Shown: positions 26,781-37,266, numbered from the stretch's first letter. The stretch is DNA of 64,000 bases from Fen-1258 sp027348115 (GCA_027348115.1 DAIEQA010000195.1:1-64000); one strand, 5' to 3'. Notes: generated from the letters alone by a model not told the origin. Program-made: numbers and translations.

Positions 26781-28514
26781 CTATGTGCTTGCCGGTTCTA
26801 AAGTTTTTTTTCTTAAAAAAACAATCCATGTTGTTTCTGCGGCTAAACCAATCGAAAGCAGCAAAAGGGCAAGAGCAATTAAAGGAACCGGGTCCGCATT
26901 CAAATTAAAAGTACCCGCTTTAAACCACCCGTCACGCATAAGAACTATCAACGCCCAATTAGAAATAAAAAACATCCACACAGCGGGGATAAAAGGAACT
27001 GTCCACGCATATTTATTCTTTGCCGTTTTGTACAGCCATACGGTAATTCCGATTAACGCCAGCGCGGCAAGCAATTGATTTGACGCCCCGAAAATATTCC
27101 AGAAGATTTTCCATGCCGGAACCGGGTTTCCGTTAGAATTATTTAGAGTGGCGGTGACAAAAAATAACGGAACACCTATTGTGATTGCGGCGGCAAACGC
27201 CCTGCCTGTCTTGCTTTTCCAGCCGGTCAGTTCTTCTATAATATACCTCGCAAGACGCGTGCAGACATCTAGGGTATCATAAACAAAAGTTGTGAACGCC
27301 ATTAAACCGAAAGAAATTCCGAGCGCGGAAGGAATACCTAAAAGCTCAACGAACTTGCCGATACCAGATGCATAAATAAAATTGGGAGGGGTTTTAACAA
27401 GAGAATTATCTTTGGCAAGAATCATTACGCATGCAAGAGATACGACAGCAACCATTCCTTCCATCAGCATCATACCGTACCCTATAATTTTAGTATCGCT
27501 CTCTTTGGCAATTTGTTTGGAAGTGGTTCCCGAACCAACCATGGAATGAAAACCGGAACACGCGCCGCACGCGATTGTAATAAATAAAACCGGAAACATC
27601 GGGAACCAGAAATTACCGTAACCGCCACTTAAATTTATAAATGCTGGGTATTGAACCGAGAATCCTCCGAAAATTAATCCTACCGCGGCGGAAATTAATG
27701 CCGCATATAAAAAGTAACCTCCGAGATGTCCGCGCGGCTGAAGCAGTATCCATACGGGAATTATCGACGCAATGAAACAATAAAGCAAAATAAAAACGTT
27801 CCAAATCTTTTGAGCGCTGTGAATCGATAGCCCGAATATCGAAGTTAGGTCAAAAGGAATGTACGGACCAATCCAGATCGACAATCCTACGAGCGGAAGA
27901 AAAATAATTGTCGCCCATGTTAAAGATAATTTTGATGTTCGTAAAAGTATTCCCATCACAACCGGAAGCAGCAGGTACAAAATTGAAGATGTGGCAATTG
28001 CGCCGCCGCCGACTTTTTGCCCGCTCTCAAGTGTAACCACACCAACAAAGGAGCTTGAAGTAATATCCGTAAAAGCTATGATAAGATAGATAAGAGCAAT
28101 CCAGATAAAGATCATAAAAAGAATCCAAGCGCGTTTGGAAACATTTTCTTTAACGACTTCGGTGATTGATCTTGCTTTATGCCGAACGGAAGCAATGATC
28201 GAACCCATATCGTGAACGCCGCCGATAAAAATTGATCCGATAATAATCCAGATTAATGCGGGCGCCCATCCGAAAATAATGCCGGCAATAATTGGACCTG
28301 TTATTGGACCGGCAGCGGCAATCGCGGAAAAATGCTGACCCATTAAAAATTTTGAATTGGTTGGAACAAAATCTACTCCATCGTTAATTGTAACGGCAGG
28401 TGTGGGATGAGAATCATCGAGTTCAAAAATCTTTTTTGCTAGGAAAGATCCATAAGACTTGTAAAAGATAAAAAAAAGAATTGCTGCTCCAAGAACCGGG
28501 AAAAGGATATTCAT
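26781..28514 (-). CDS. cstA: carbon starvation protein CstA family transporter
   Basis: A protein of 577 residues from the ATG at 28514 (GGAG six bases upstream; a TTG at 28520 is less likely). It is very hydrophobic with about 15 helices. The N-terminal NDGVDFVPTNSKFLMGQHFSAIAAAGPI block near residues 46-73 is a CstA hallmark. E. coli CstA and its relatives take up peptides or pyruvate across the inner membrane. The exact substrate in this organism is unknown. The gene converges on the C1 peptidase gene across a strong terminator. Confidence 0.9.
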   Translation of the reverse strand: MNILFPVLGAAILFFIFYKSYGSFLAKKIFELDDSHPTPAVTINDGVDFVPTNSKFLMGQHFSAIAAAGPITGPIIAGIIFGWAPALIWIIIGSIFIGGVHDMGSIIASVRHKARSITEVVKENVSKRAWILFMIFIWIALIYLIIAFTDITSSSFVGVVTLESGQKVGGGAIATSSILYLLLPVVMGILLRTSKLSLTWATIIFLPLVGLSIWIGPYIPFDLTSIFGLSIHSAQKIWNVFILLYCFIASIIPVWILLQPRGHLGGYFLYAALISAAVGLIFGGFSVQYPAFINLSGGYGNFWFPMFPVLFITIACGACSGFHSMVGSGTTSKQIAKESDTKIIGYGMMLMEGMVAVVSLACVMILAKDNSLVKTPPNFIYASGIGKFVELLGIPSALGISFGLMAFTTFVYDTLDVCTRLARYIIEELTGWKSKTGRAFAAAITIGVPLFFVTATLNNSNGNPVPAWKIFWNIFGASNQLLAALALIGITVWLYKTAKNKYAWTVPFIPAVWMFFISNWALIVLMRDGWFKAGTFNLNADPVPLIALALLLLSIGLAAETTWIVFLRKKTLEPAST

Positions 28515-28729
28515 GAACAACTCCGTTTATAATCTAGATTTGTTTTCCGCCTTTCTTGCAGGTTTGATGCCGGCAATCTTGAATTTGAAAAAACCATTTG
28601 TAACGAATTCGAAATCAAATTAACATAAATCGATTTGGAGAGCAAAACAAATTTTAGCGAATGCCGCGCATCGGCTGCGGCGGGATTGTTAAACTATTTT
28701 TAGCATCGGCAGGTAAAATCGAATGCTTA

Positions 28730-30745
28730 TCATTTGATCATCTTCTTCAGCTTATCAATTTCGTCGCGAAGATTAGCAGCCCGTTCAAACTCCAAATCTT
28801 TAGCTGCGGCAAGCATTTCTTCATTCATTTGCTCTAGTAATTCTCTCCGCTGATCATCGCTCATATATTTAATAACCGGCTCGGCGACCTTCATAAACGC
28901 TGCTTCTTCTTTTTCGTAATCTTTCTTGCGCACATCGGCAATTGAAGTTGACGACATTATTTCTTCAACGCTTTTATAAATTGTTTTAGGCGTGATATTG
29001 TTCTCTTCGTTGTATTTTGCCTGAAGCTTCCTTCTCCGGTTTGTCTCGTCAATTGTTTTACGCATCGAATCGGTAATTTTATCTGCGTACATAATTACTT
29101 TGCCGTTCACGTTACGTGCGGTACGGCCTGCGGTCTGCATCAAAGACCTTTCGCTTCTGAGAAAACCTTCTTTGTCCGCGTCGATAATCGCAACAAGAGA
29201 AACTTCGGGAAGATCCAATCCTTCGCGCAATAGGTTCACTCCGACAAGAACATCAAAATCGCCGATTCTTAGGTCGCGGATTATCTCAACGCGTTCCAGC
29301 GCGTCAACCTCGCTGTGAATGTAACGGACTTTTATTTTCAGCTTATCTAAGTAATCCGTTAAATCTTCCGCCATCTTTTTGGTAAGAGTTGTAACGAGAA
29401 CACGCTCTCCCTTTTCAGATCTTTTGCGAATCTCTCCTATCAAATCGTCTATCTGACCTTTGATGGGGCGAATCTCTATTTCAGGGTCGAGCAAGCCGGT
29501 AGGACGAATAACCTGTTCGACAAAAACGCCCTGACTTTTCCTGAGTTCGTAATCCGCCGGCGTAGCGCTAACATATATTACCTGGTTAGTCATCGCTTCA
29601 AACTCTTCAAACTTCAGCGGACGATTATCGAGCGCGGAAGGAAGTCGGAAACCGTATTCCACCAAAACTTCTTTACGGGAACGGTCGCCGTTGTACATTC
29701 CTCTTACCTGCGGAACCGTCACGTGGGATTCATCTATGATTAACAAATAATCTTTCGGAAAATAATCGAACAGACAATAAGGGCGGGAACCTGGAGGGCG
29801 GCCGTCCATGTGGCGGGAATAATTTTCAACTCCCGCGCAGTATCCAATTTCGCGCATCATTTCAATATCAAATTTGGTGCGTTGTTCAAGGCGCTGCGCT
29901 TCAACATATTTTTCCTGCGACCAAAAATACTTTAACCGTTCCCGTAGTTCTTCGTCAATAGTTTGAATTGCGCGGTTGACCTGCTCTTTTGTGGTAACAA
30001 AATATTTTGCCGGGTAAATCGCCGTCGCTTCAACCTCTTGAATTACCGACCCGGTTATCGAATCAATTATTGAAAGTCTCTCGATTTCGTCTCCCCAGAA
30101 TTCGACGCGAACCGCCTCTTCGTATTGATATGCCGGAATAATTTCGACAACGTCGCCCCGCGCGCGGAATGTTCCGCGTGTGAAATCGGCGTCGTTGCGC
30201 GTGTAGTAAATATCGATTAAACTCCGCAAGAGTTTTTTCCGTTCTATCGTTTGCCCCTTTTTAAGGAATAAAATTTGACGAGCGTATGCATCCGGCGCAC
30301 CGATACCGTAGATGCAGCTTACGCTCGCAACAATCAATACGTCGTTGCGCCCTTCAATCAGCGAGGTTGTTGCTTTCAACCGAAGACGATCAATTTCTTC
30401 GTTAACGGAAAAATCCTTCTCGATGTATAAATCCCGTTTGACAACATAAGCTTCCGGCTGATAGTAATCGTAGTAACTTATAAAGAATTCGACGGCGTTG
30501 TTTGGGAAGAAGGATTTGAATTCCGAATACAGCTGCGCCGCCAAAGTTTTATTGTGAGAGATAACAAGCGTAGGCCGGTTATATTCCTTTATGATGTTGC
30601 TCATTGTGTATGTTTTACCGCTGCCCGTTACACCGAGAAGCACCTGATGTTTATCCCCGCGTTTTAATCCTTCGAGCAGTTCTGCAATAGCTCTGGGCTG
30701 ATCGCCGGCGGGTTGATAATTAGAAACCAATTCAAATTTGTTCAT
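28730..30745 (-). CDS. uvrB: UvrB, nucleotide excision repair helicase subunit
   Basis: A protein of 671 residues, the usual length. The Walker A motif GVTGSGKT lies at 38-45, and the beta-hairpin region YYDYYQPEAYV that probes damaged DNA follows at about 91-101. Conserved helicase motifs include LLIIDESH and GVNLLREGLDLPEV. The C-terminal UVR motif (about residues 631-666) binds UvrC. UvrB verifies damage handed over by UvrA2 and then recruits UvrC. It is not in an operon with uvrA here. Confidence 0.97.
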   Translation of the reverse strand: MNKFELVSNYQPAGDQPRAIAELLEGLKRGDKHQVLLGVTGSGKTYTMSNIIKEYNRPTLVISHNKTLAAQLYSEFKSFFPNNAVEFFISYYDYYQPEAYVVKRDLYIEKDFSVNEEIDRLRLKATTSLIEGRNDVLIVASVSCIYGIGAPDAYARQILFLKKGQTIERKKLLRSLIDIYYTRNDADFTRGTFRARGDVVEIIPAYQYEEAVRVEFWGDEIERLSIIDSITGSVIQEVEATAIYPAKYFVTTKEQVNRAIQTIDEELRERLKYFWSQEKYVEAQRLEQRTKFDIEMMREIGYCAGVENYSRHMDGRPPGSRPYCLFDYFPKDYLLIIDESHVTVPQVRGMYNGDRSRKEVLVEYGFRLPSALDNRPLKFEEFEAMTNQVIYVSATPADYELRKSQGVFVEQVIRPTGLLDPEIEIRPIKGQIDDLIGEIRKRSEKGERVLVTTLTKKMAEDLTDYLDKLKIKVRYIHSEVDALERVEIIRDLRIGDFDVLVGVNLLREGLDLPEVSLVAIIDADKEGFLRSERSLMQTAGRTARNVNGKVIMYADKITDSMRKTIDETNRRRKLQAKYNEENNITPKTIYKSVEEIMSSTSIADVRKKDYEKEEAAFMKVAEPVIKYMSDDQRRELLEQMNEEMLAAAKDLEFERAANLRDEIDKLKKMIK

Positions 30746-30931
30746 TGCTTTTCTTTCTTATTCATTCGTCCTTCTTTTAATCAATCCCTCTCACCTTCGA
30801 ACAGTATAAAATACTCTGCGGCGAAAAAGAGCAACCAGCAATATATAAAATCATTTTAGAACCGAACAAAATAAACGAAGGGAAAAATTCCGTTAGTTGC
30901 GTTAATCTCGGAACACTTGCCGATTTTTTAT

Positions 30932-30939
30932 TAATTTTG
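30932..30939 (+). promoter_or_regulatory. Bacteroidota-type -7 box upstream of the DUF3078 gene
   Basis: TAATTTTG matches TAnnTTTG exactly, 38 bases before the ATG. No clear -33 element is seen. A GGGAGGA ribosome-binding site follows at 30966-30972. Confidence 0.35.
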
Positions 30940-30976
30940 TTATACTTCATAAAAAAATAATTTCCGGGAGGAACAA

Positions 30977-31810
30977 ATGAAAAAGGCGCTACTAGTTCTA
31001 ATTTTTATTTCGACGGCTGTTTCTTTTGGCCAAGTACCGGATTCGCTAAAGAACAAATGGATTCCGTCTTTTGTTGTGAGCGCGGGAATTAACCAAATCG
31101 CGTTCACAAACTGGGTAAAAGGCGGCGACAACTCTATAGCGTGGACATTCCTAGGTGATTTTCATTACGACCTAACCGGCGATGTTTGGTCGTTCAAGAA
31201 TTCTATCAAAGCTACTTACGGAAGATCGAAAATCGGATCTTCTACATACAAAACAACGGATAACGATCTCTATATTGAAGACGTGGCCATTTATAATTTG
31301 GGATGGGCGGTAAGTCCTTTTCTTTCCAACTCAATTCGTTCTTCGGTTGCGCGCGGATATAATTACCAAGTAACGCCGGAAGTTGAAACGGCAAATTTTT
31401 TCGATCCCGGCTATGTTACACAGACAATCGGTTTCACCTACGATAAATACCCGAATGTAATTACCCGTCTCGGTCTCGGCTTCCAGGAAATATTTGCCAA
31501 CACCCACAGGGAATACACCGATCCGGCGTACAAAGTAAAGGATTTTAGGTTTGAAACCGGAATTGAATCTGTGACCGATGTGAACTATAAGCTCGACGAC
31601 AATATCTTGCTGCAAAGTAAAATTAGATTCTTCTCCCAATTTAAAAGTTTAGATGTATGGGATGTTCGCTTCGATAACGTAATCTCCGCGCAGATTACAA
31701 AAATTATCGCTGTTAATTTTACTTACCTTGTTGTTTATGAAAAAGCGCAATCACCGTTGACGCAGGTAAAAGAGGGACTGCAAATAGGAATTACTTATAG
31801 ATTGCTGTAA
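30977..31810 (+). CDS. DUF3078 outer-membrane protein
   Basis: A protein of 277 residues with a signal peptide (cleavage near SFGQ, residue 18). The mature part opens with SAGINQIAFTNWVKGGDNS, the DUF3078 hallmark, and continues as alternating beta strands expected for a small outer-membrane barrel. It has no known biochemical role. A strong GGGAGGA ribosome-binding site and a -7 box at 30932 precede it. The sufE gene follows 36 bp later without an obvious terminator. Confidence 0.85.
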   Translation: MKKALLVLIFISTAVSFGQVPDSLKNKWIPSFVVSAGINQIAFTNWVKGGDNSIAWTFLGDFHYDLTGDVWSFKNSIKATYGRSKIGSSTYKTTDNDLYIEDVAIYNLGWAVSPFLSNSIRSSVARGYNYQVTPEVETANFFDPGYVTQTIGFTYDKYPNVITRLGLGFQEIFANTHREYTDPAYKVKDFRFETGIESVTDVNYKLDDNILLQSKIRFFSQFKSLDVWDVRFDNVISAQITKIIAVNFTYLVVYEKAQSPLTQVKEGLQIGITYRLL

Positions 31811-31846
31811 ATTATTTTTTATATCTGATGCGGAAAGAAAACCGAC

Positions 31847-32278
31847 ATGACAATAAAAGAAACACAAAATGAAATAGTAACCGAGTTTGAACAGTACATC
31901 GACTGGGAAGATAAGTACAAACGGATAATTGAGCTCGGAAGGCAGCTTGCGCCGATTGATGAAGCATATAAAACCGACAAATACAAACTGAATGGTTGTC
32001 AATCACAAGTTTGGATTAATGCCAAACTTGACGGCAACAAAATTATTTTTGAAGCGGACAGCGACGCGGCGATTGTGAAGGGTTTGATTGCGTTACTGAT
32101 AAAGGTCTATTCGAATCATACGCCGGAGGAAATACTTTCTTCTCCGCCGGAGTTTGTTAAAAAGATCGGCATCGATAATCATCTTTCCCCTACACGCAAA
32201 AACGGTTTGGGCTCGATGATGAAGCAGATTCAAATGTATGCCGTGGCGTTTAAAACAGTTACGGATAAAATTATGTAA
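31847..32278 (+). CDS. sufE: SufE-like cysteine desulfuration protein
   Basis: A protein of 143 residues. It has the typical opening (a helix, then DWEDKYKRIIELGRQL) and the sulfur-accepting Cys in KLNGCQSQVWI near residue 51. The late segment RKNGLGSMMKQI matches the family. SufE receives a persulfide from SufS and passes it to the SufBCD scaffold for Fe-S cluster assembly. The other suf genes are not in the window. It converges on the CDF transporter gene with eight bases between the stop codons. Confidence 0.92.
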   Translation: MTIKETQNEIVTEFEQYIDWEDKYKRIIELGRQLAPIDEAYKTDKYKLNGCQSQVWINAKLDGNKIIFEADSDAAIVKGLIALLIKVYSNHTPEEILSSPPEFVKKIGIDNHLSPTRKNGLGSMMKQIQMYAVAFKTVTDKIM

Positions 32279-32286
32279 GAAGCAAT

Positions 32287-33213
32287 TTATTTATACTGAC
32301 CAATCAATCCGTCTTCCAGGCACTGGTTGCATTCGAACTGAAGCGTGATGTGATGAATTCCGAATTGCGATTCAAGCATTTTCTCAATCTTTATGCGGAG
32401 TTTATCGCTCTCGCTGATCTTCATATCTCTCACATTAACATGCGCTTCAAGGTGAACATCATTATCGCCTACCATCCAAAGATGTATATGGTGTATATCC
32501 GCCACTTCCGAAAAATTTTCGACTTCCGCTTTTACTTCTTCCAACGATATTTCCTGCGGGGCGCCTTCCATTAGCACATGCACGGCCTCGGTTAAGATTT
32601 GATAACTCTCGCGAATAATGTATAAGCCGATCAAAATTGTAAGAAGCGGGTCCAGCCAATATATATTCCATAAACCTATTGCCATTCCTCCAAGTATAAC
32701 TGCGCCGGAAGAAAACGCATCACTCAAAAGATGAAGGTACGAAGAACGAATGTTGATGCTGTCTTCGGAATCGCGCTTCAACAGAAGCGTCCCCAGAATA
32801 TTTGCCACAAATCCTATTGAAGCAACAAGCACCATCACATTGGCGTTAATTACTCCGGGTTCAATAAACCGCTCGACGGCTTCGTAAAACAAAAAGAAAG
32901 AGATGACTATAAGAACCGACGAATTAATTACTGCCGCCAAAATCTCCGCACGTTTTAATCCGAAGGTGTGGGTGTAGGAATTGTCGCGCGCTTTTAATTT
33001 TACCGCAATATAACTAACTATCACGGAGACCGCATCGCTGAAATTATGAAGCGCGTCGGAAATGAGCGAGAGACTTCCTGAAAAGATACCTCCGATAATT
33101 TCTACTGCAGTTATTATAAAATTCAATACCATCGTCATCATAAGTCTGGCGGAGGTCGAGTTTATGCCCGAATGATGATGGTGAGAGTGTTTATGTTGAG
33201 TCTTATTATTCAT
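32287..33213 (-). CDS. CDF (cation diffusion facilitator) family metal transporter
   Basis: A protein of 308 residues from the ATG at 33213. A start at 33276 would run into the divergent dGTPase gene and add residues unlike the family. The N terminus is His-rich (HKHSHHHH), a likely metal-binding tail. Six membrane helices follow; helix II carries SDALHNFSDA and helix V carries HLLSDAFSS, the HxxxD pattern of zinc transporters such as ZitB/CzcD. A cytoplasmic ferredoxin-like domain ends the protein. It exports Zn, Co or similar ions by proton exchange. Confidence 0.92.
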   Translation of the reverse strand: MNNKTQHKHSHHHHSGINSTSARLMMTMVLNFIITAVEIIGGIFSGSLSLISDALHNFSDAVSVIVSYIAVKLKARDNSYTHTFGLKRAEILAAVINSSVLIVISFFLFYEAVERFIEPGVINANVMVLVASIGFVANILGTLLLKRDSEDSINIRSSYLHLLSDAFSSGAVILGGMAIGLWNIYWLDPLLTILIGLYIIRESYQILTEAVHVLMEGAPQEISLEEVKAEVENFSEVADIHHIHLWMVGDNDVHLEAHVNVRDMKISESDKLRIKIEKMLESQFGIHHITLQFECNQCLEDGLIGQYK

Positions 33214-33225
33214 GCGATTATTTCT

Positions 33226-33233
33226 TAAATTTG
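33226..33233 (+). promoter_or_regulatory. Bacteroidota-type -7 box for the dGTPase gene
   Basis: TAAATTTG followed by C is an exact TAnnTTTG match, 33 bases before the ATG of the dGTPase gene, in the 52-bp divergent gap. Confidence 0.4.
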
Positions 33234-33265
33234 CGCACCGCATTGCAAAAATGTGAATCGATTGA

Positions 33266-34534
33266 ATGAAAAACAAATTTTACAACGATTTTGATTTTGA
33301 AAGGCTTAAGCCGAGCACTCGCGACAGCGATTACCGGACGCCGTTTCAAATTGACCGCGATAGAATTATTCACTCTTCCGAGTTCAGACGATTGCAGGGT
33401 AAGACGCAAGTTTTTCTGCCGGGCGAATATGATTTTTACCGGACGCGTTTGACCCACTCCATCGAAGTAGCGCAAATAGGCAGATCGATTTGCAGTTATC
33501 TTCTTTCAAAAGAAAAAGATTTGCTCAACGAAGAATATTTTATCGACGAAGATCTCGTTGAATCGATTTGTCTTGCTCACGATTTGGGTCATCCGCCGTT
33601 CGGGCATGCCGGCGAAAGAACATTGAACCGTTTGATGAAAAACTTCGGCGGGTTTGAAGGCAACGCTCAAACGTTGAGAATGATAACCGAAATTTTTTAC
33701 CGCGACGAAGATCATCACCGCGGCATGAATCCCACGCGAGCTTTTCTCGACGGGATATTGAAATACAAGGCCGCTTACGGTCAGTTCAAATCACCGGAAA
33801 ATCATTTTATCTACGACGATCAAAAAAAATATATCGATTTTGTATTCGGCGGTAAGAGAAGACCAAAAAATATTTCATCGCCTGTAAAGCTGAATCATTT
33901 TCAAGGCATTGAATGCCAGATAATGGATTGGGCCGACGATACGGCTTACGTTATAAACGACCTGGTCGACAGCATCTCCGGCGGGTTTTTAACAATTACA
34001 AAATTATTGGGCTGGCAAAAGAATAATAACCTTTCACCTCGTCAGAATAAAATTATCGAAGATATAATTGAGTGGATTAAAAACGGAAAGTACAAGCCGA
34101 AATTCGGCGCGCAGATAGGCGAGTTTATCCGAGCAGCAAGTCTGAAGGAAAGGAAAACATTTTTGGATAACTCCACCAATCGTTACAAGTATGTTCTGGT
34201 TATAGAAGACGGCATTTACGAACAGGCCCAGACATATAAAAAAATGGCGGTGGATCTGGTCTTCCGTTCGTCACAGCTTCACCAGATGGAATTCAAAGGC
34301 AACAGCATGATTGAAAATTTGTACCAGTTATTTTTCGACAACTACGTAAACTCTTTAAAGAGCACTAAACTACTTCCCGATTTTAACGACCAACTGCTCC
34401 GCCGTGAGAAAAATAAAAAGGCGCGTGCGCGAATTGTGTGCGATAATCTTTCCGGCGCAACGGACGCTTACGCAATGAGAATGTACCGCCGTCTTTTTGA
34501 TCCCGAATACAGTTCTTTAGCGGATCTGGTTTAG
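33266..34534 (+). CDS. dgt: dGTP triphosphohydrolase-like HD-domain protein
   Basis: A protein of 422 residues. The HD superfamily metal ligands are visible in LTHSIEVAQIGRSI (His) and in CLAHDLGHPPFGHAGE (His-Asp), about residues 60-115. The N-terminal FRRLQGKTQVF and later IMDWADDTAY segments are typical of dGTPase proteins. The reaction is hydrolysis of dNTPs to nucleoside and triphosphate, usually dGTP. The gene is 50 bp upstream of the histidine kinase gene and reads the same way, but no functional link is evident. Confidence 0.9.
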   Translation: MKNKFYNDFDFERLKPSTRDSDYRTPFQIDRDRIIHSSEFRRLQGKTQVFLPGEYDFYRTRLTHSIEVAQIGRSICSYLLSKEKDLLNEEYFIDEDLVESICLAHDLGHPPFGHAGERTLNRLMKNFGGFEGNAQTLRMITEIFYRDEDHHRGMNPTRAFLDGILKYKAAYGQFKSPENHFIYDDQKKYIDFVFGGKRRPKNISSPVKLNHFQGIECQIMDWADDTAYVINDLVDSISGGFLTITKLLGWQKNNNLSPRQNKIIEDIIEWIKNGKYKPKFGAQIGEFIRAASLKERKTFLDNSTNRYKYVLVIEDGIYEQAQTYKKMAVDLVFRSSQLHQMEFKGNSMIENLYQLFFDNYVNSLKSTKLLPDFNDQLLRREKNKKARARIVCDNLSGATDAYAMRMYRRLFDPEYSSLADLV

Positions 34535-34584
34535 AACAAACCTATAGCTTGTACCTTAATTTTATTTGATAATATTTGCTAACA

Positions 34585-35781
34585 ATGAGACACTTAAAAA
34601 TAAATCTTGACGAAAGCGAACAACGATACAACAGGCTATTGCAATACCTCACCGATTATATTTACACCGTTACAGTTGTAGACAATAAAGCGGTTTCAAC
34701 CCATCACGGACCCGGATGCCTGGCAGTTACCGGTTACACATCCGAAGATTATGAAAAGGACGCCGAGCTTTGGTACAGAATGGTTCACGACGACGATAAA
34801 GAAGCCGTACTCGAGCAGGCGAATAAATCGTTGTTCGGAATTGAAACGGAACCGCTTGAACATAGAATAATTCACCGCGACGGATTTATTCGATGGGTAC
34901 GCAACAGCATTGTTTTATCGAAGGACGAACACGGTCGAATGCTTTCTTACGACGGGTTGATTAACGACATAACGGCTTTAAAAAAAGAACAGCATCGGTC
35001 AGAAACCAAACAGCGCCAGTTAATACAGGCCGATAAAATGGTTTCGCTCGGAACAATGGTTACGGGCATCGCCCACGAGATTAACAATCCCACAAACTTT
35101 GTTCTCCTCAACGCCCGCTTTCTTCAAAAAGTCTGGGACGATGTTTATCCGGTTATGAAAGAGTACGTGCGCGAGCATGAAGATTTTGTAATTGCGGGAT
35201 TTCCGTTCGGCCAATCGAAAGAAAAAATTCTTCAATCCATAGAAGGAATAATCAGCGGCGCGCTGCGTATTCAAAAAATTACGAAGAGCTTAACCAACTT
35301 TGCCCGCGGCGATGCCGGCGAAATGGACCATCCCGTTAACATTAATTCCGTTGTTTCAAATGCAATTTTGCTCACTCATAATCTTGTAAAAGAATCCACC
35401 ACAAATTTTATTGCCTCTTACGATAAACCGGCGCCGGTAATAAAAGGAAATCCGCAGCAGCTTGAGCAGGTTGTAATTAACCTGATAAATAATTCGTGCC
35501 AGTCATTAACGGATAAGAATCAGAAAATTTCCGTCGAGGCAGGAACAATAGAAGAAGCCAATTGTGTTTTTATTAAGATAGAAGACGAAGGCGCGGGCAT
35601 AGCAAAAGAAAATCTCAAACACATTTTCGATCCTTTCTTTACAACAAAACGCGATAAGGGCGGAACGGGTTTGGGTCTTTATGTTTCTTACAACATAATA
35701 AAAGCTCACGGCGGAGAACTTATTATTCACAGCGAAAAAGGTAAGGGAACTTACTGCGAAATTATTCTTCCAATAAATTAA
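34585..35781 (+). CDS. PAS-domain sensor histidine kinase
   Basis: A protein of 398 residues from the ATG at 34585 (a TTG at 34576 is an alternative). A PAS domain occupies about residues 10-130, with a PAC tail. No membrane helix is present, so it senses inside the cell. The HisKA motif GIAHEINNPTNF has the phosphorylated His at 164. The HATPase_c part shows the N box (INLINNSCQ), DEGAGI, and GGTGLGLYVSYN. The sigma-54 response regulator gene starts 12 bases after its stop, so the two form a two-component pair. Confidence 0.9.
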   Translation: MRHLKINLDESEQRYNRLLQYLTDYIYTVTVVDNKAVSTHHGPGCLAVTGYTSEDYEKDAELWYRMVHDDDKEAVLEQANKSLFGIETEPLEHRIIHRDGFIRWVRNSIVLSKDEHGRMLSYDGLINDITALKKEQHRSETKQRQLIQADKMVSLGTMVTGIAHEINNPTNFVLLNARFLQKVWDDVYPVMKEYVREHEDFVIAGFPFGQSKEKILQSIEGIISGALRIQKITKSLTNFARGDAGEMDHPVNINSVVSNAILLTHNLVKESTTNFIASYDKPAPVIKGNPQQLEQVVINLINNSCQSLTDKNQKISVEAGTIEEANCVFIKIEDEGAGIAKENLKHIFDPFFTTKRDKGGTGLGLYVSYNIIKAHGGELIIHSEKGKGTYCEIILPIN

Positions 35782-35793
35782 CGGAGAATTAAC

Positions 35794-37221
35794 ATGGGTG
35801 CGGCTACTTTTCCGGCATCACCGTTACTGTTAGTTGATGACGAACAACAATTTCTTCTAAGTGCGGAACTTACTCTCACGGCAAACGGAATAAATAATAT
35901 TAAAACCGTTAACGATAGCCGCGAGGTTCTTCCGCTTCTCGACAAAGAAGAATTTTCTCTTATTGTCCTCGATATCAATATGCCGCACATTACCGGACTG
36001 GAATTGATACCAAAGATAGTAGAAAAAAATCCTTCAGTTCCAATAGTGATGGTAACCGCTTTAAACGATGTTGACAGCGCCGTAAAGAGTATTAAGGCCG
36101 GGGCGTTCAATTACCTGCTTAAACCCGTAGACGACACTAGACTCGTAACAACAATTCGAAGCGGATTGGATTTACGCGACGCACGCGACGAGAACCGTCG
36201 CCTTAAAGATTATCTGCTCAGGGACAAGCTCGAAAACCCGGAAGCGTTCAATGAGATAATTACGAAGAGCAATTCAATGCGCGCCATCTTTAAGTATATA
36301 GAAGCTATTTCGAAAACACGTCTCCCGGTTTTGGTTACGGGTGAAACCGGCGTTGGCAAAGAATTGATAGCGCGGGCAATTCATAAACTCAGCAGGCGCA
36401 ACGGAGAACTTGTTGCGCTGAACGTTGCAGGCGTTGACGACAATTTATTTTCCGACACGTTGTTCGGCCACAAAAAAGGCGCATTCACCGGAGCCGAGCA
36501 GGATAGAAAAGGAATGATTGAGCAGGCCGAGAAGGGAACGCTCTTCCTCGATGAGATAGGCGACTTAAGTTTGGAATCCCAAGTAAAACTTCTTCGTTTG
36601 ATCCAGGAAGGAAAATATTACCCGCTCGGTTCCGATCTTGCGAAACTTGCCGACGTTCGAATTATCTGCGCGACAAATAAAAATATCGAGTCACTCCGCG
36701 ATAACAACGCTTTCAGAAAAGATCTTTATTACAGACTGCAGACGCATCTTATCAATATTCCACCGCTGAGGGAACGGAAGGGCGATATTCCTTTCTTGAT
36801 AAATCATTTTTTGGAAAAGGCGTCGCAGCTATTAAACAAGAAAAGACCGGCTGTTCCAAAAGAACTTTATACTCTGCTCTCCAGTTATTCTTTCCCCGGC
36901 AACATACGCGAACTCGAAGGAATTATCTTTGACGCGGCGAGTGTGCATTCATCGGGAATAATGTCGCTTGAGCTTATAAGGGAAAAAGTTTTCCCGAAAA
37001 ACAAGCTTAAAGATTTTCAGGATGAAGTCGCCTCCGCCGATCACGAAGAGAAAATATTTTTCAGCGATCAGCTACCAACTTTACAGGAAGCCGAAGACCA
37101 GCTTATAGATGAAGCGTTAAAGCGCGCCGATGGAAATCAAACCATTGCCGCCGATATCCTAGGCATTAGCCGGCGTGCGTTGAATAACCGCCTAACCAGA
37201 AAAAATTTTGATGAGGAATAA
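35794..37221 (+). CDS. sigma-54-dependent (NtrC-family) response regulator
   Basis: A protein of 475 residues with receiver, AAA+ and helix-turn-helix domains. The receiver phospho-acceptor is Asp60 in VLDINMPH. The AAA+ part has Walker A GETGVGKE at 183-190, GAFTGA at 229-234 (the sigma-54 contact loop, intact), and Walker B FLDEIGD at 251-257. The C-terminal Fis-type HTH lies around 435-470. It should activate sigma-54 promoters after phosphorylation by the kinase encoded just upstream. A sigma-54-like site lies 221 bases downstream of its stop. Confidence 0.93.
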   Translation: MGAATFPASPLLLVDDEQQFLLSAELTLTANGINNIKTVNDSREVLPLLDKEEFSLIVLDINMPHITGLELIPKIVEKNPSVPIVMVTALNDVDSAVKSIKAGAFNYLLKPVDDTRLVTTIRSGLDLRDARDENRRLKDYLLRDKLENPEAFNEIITKSNSMRAIFKYIEAISKTRLPVLVTGETGVGKELIARAIHKLSRRNGELVALNVAGVDDNLFSDTLFGHKKGAFTGAEQDRKGMIEQAEKGTLFLDEIGDLSLESQVKLLRLIQEGKYYPLGSDLAKLADVRIICATNKNIESLRDNNAFRKDLYYRLQTHLINIPPLRERKGDIPFLINHFLEKASQLLNKKRPAVPKELYTLLSSYSFPGNIRELEGIIFDAASVHSSGIMSLELIREKVFPKNKLKDFQDEVASADHEEKIFFSDQLPTLQEAEDQLIDEALKRADGNQTIAADILGISRRALNNRLTRKNFDEE

Positions 37222-37266
37222 ACATACTTATCTTCGTTTCCCTGTTTATTCAACCTTTAATACGGC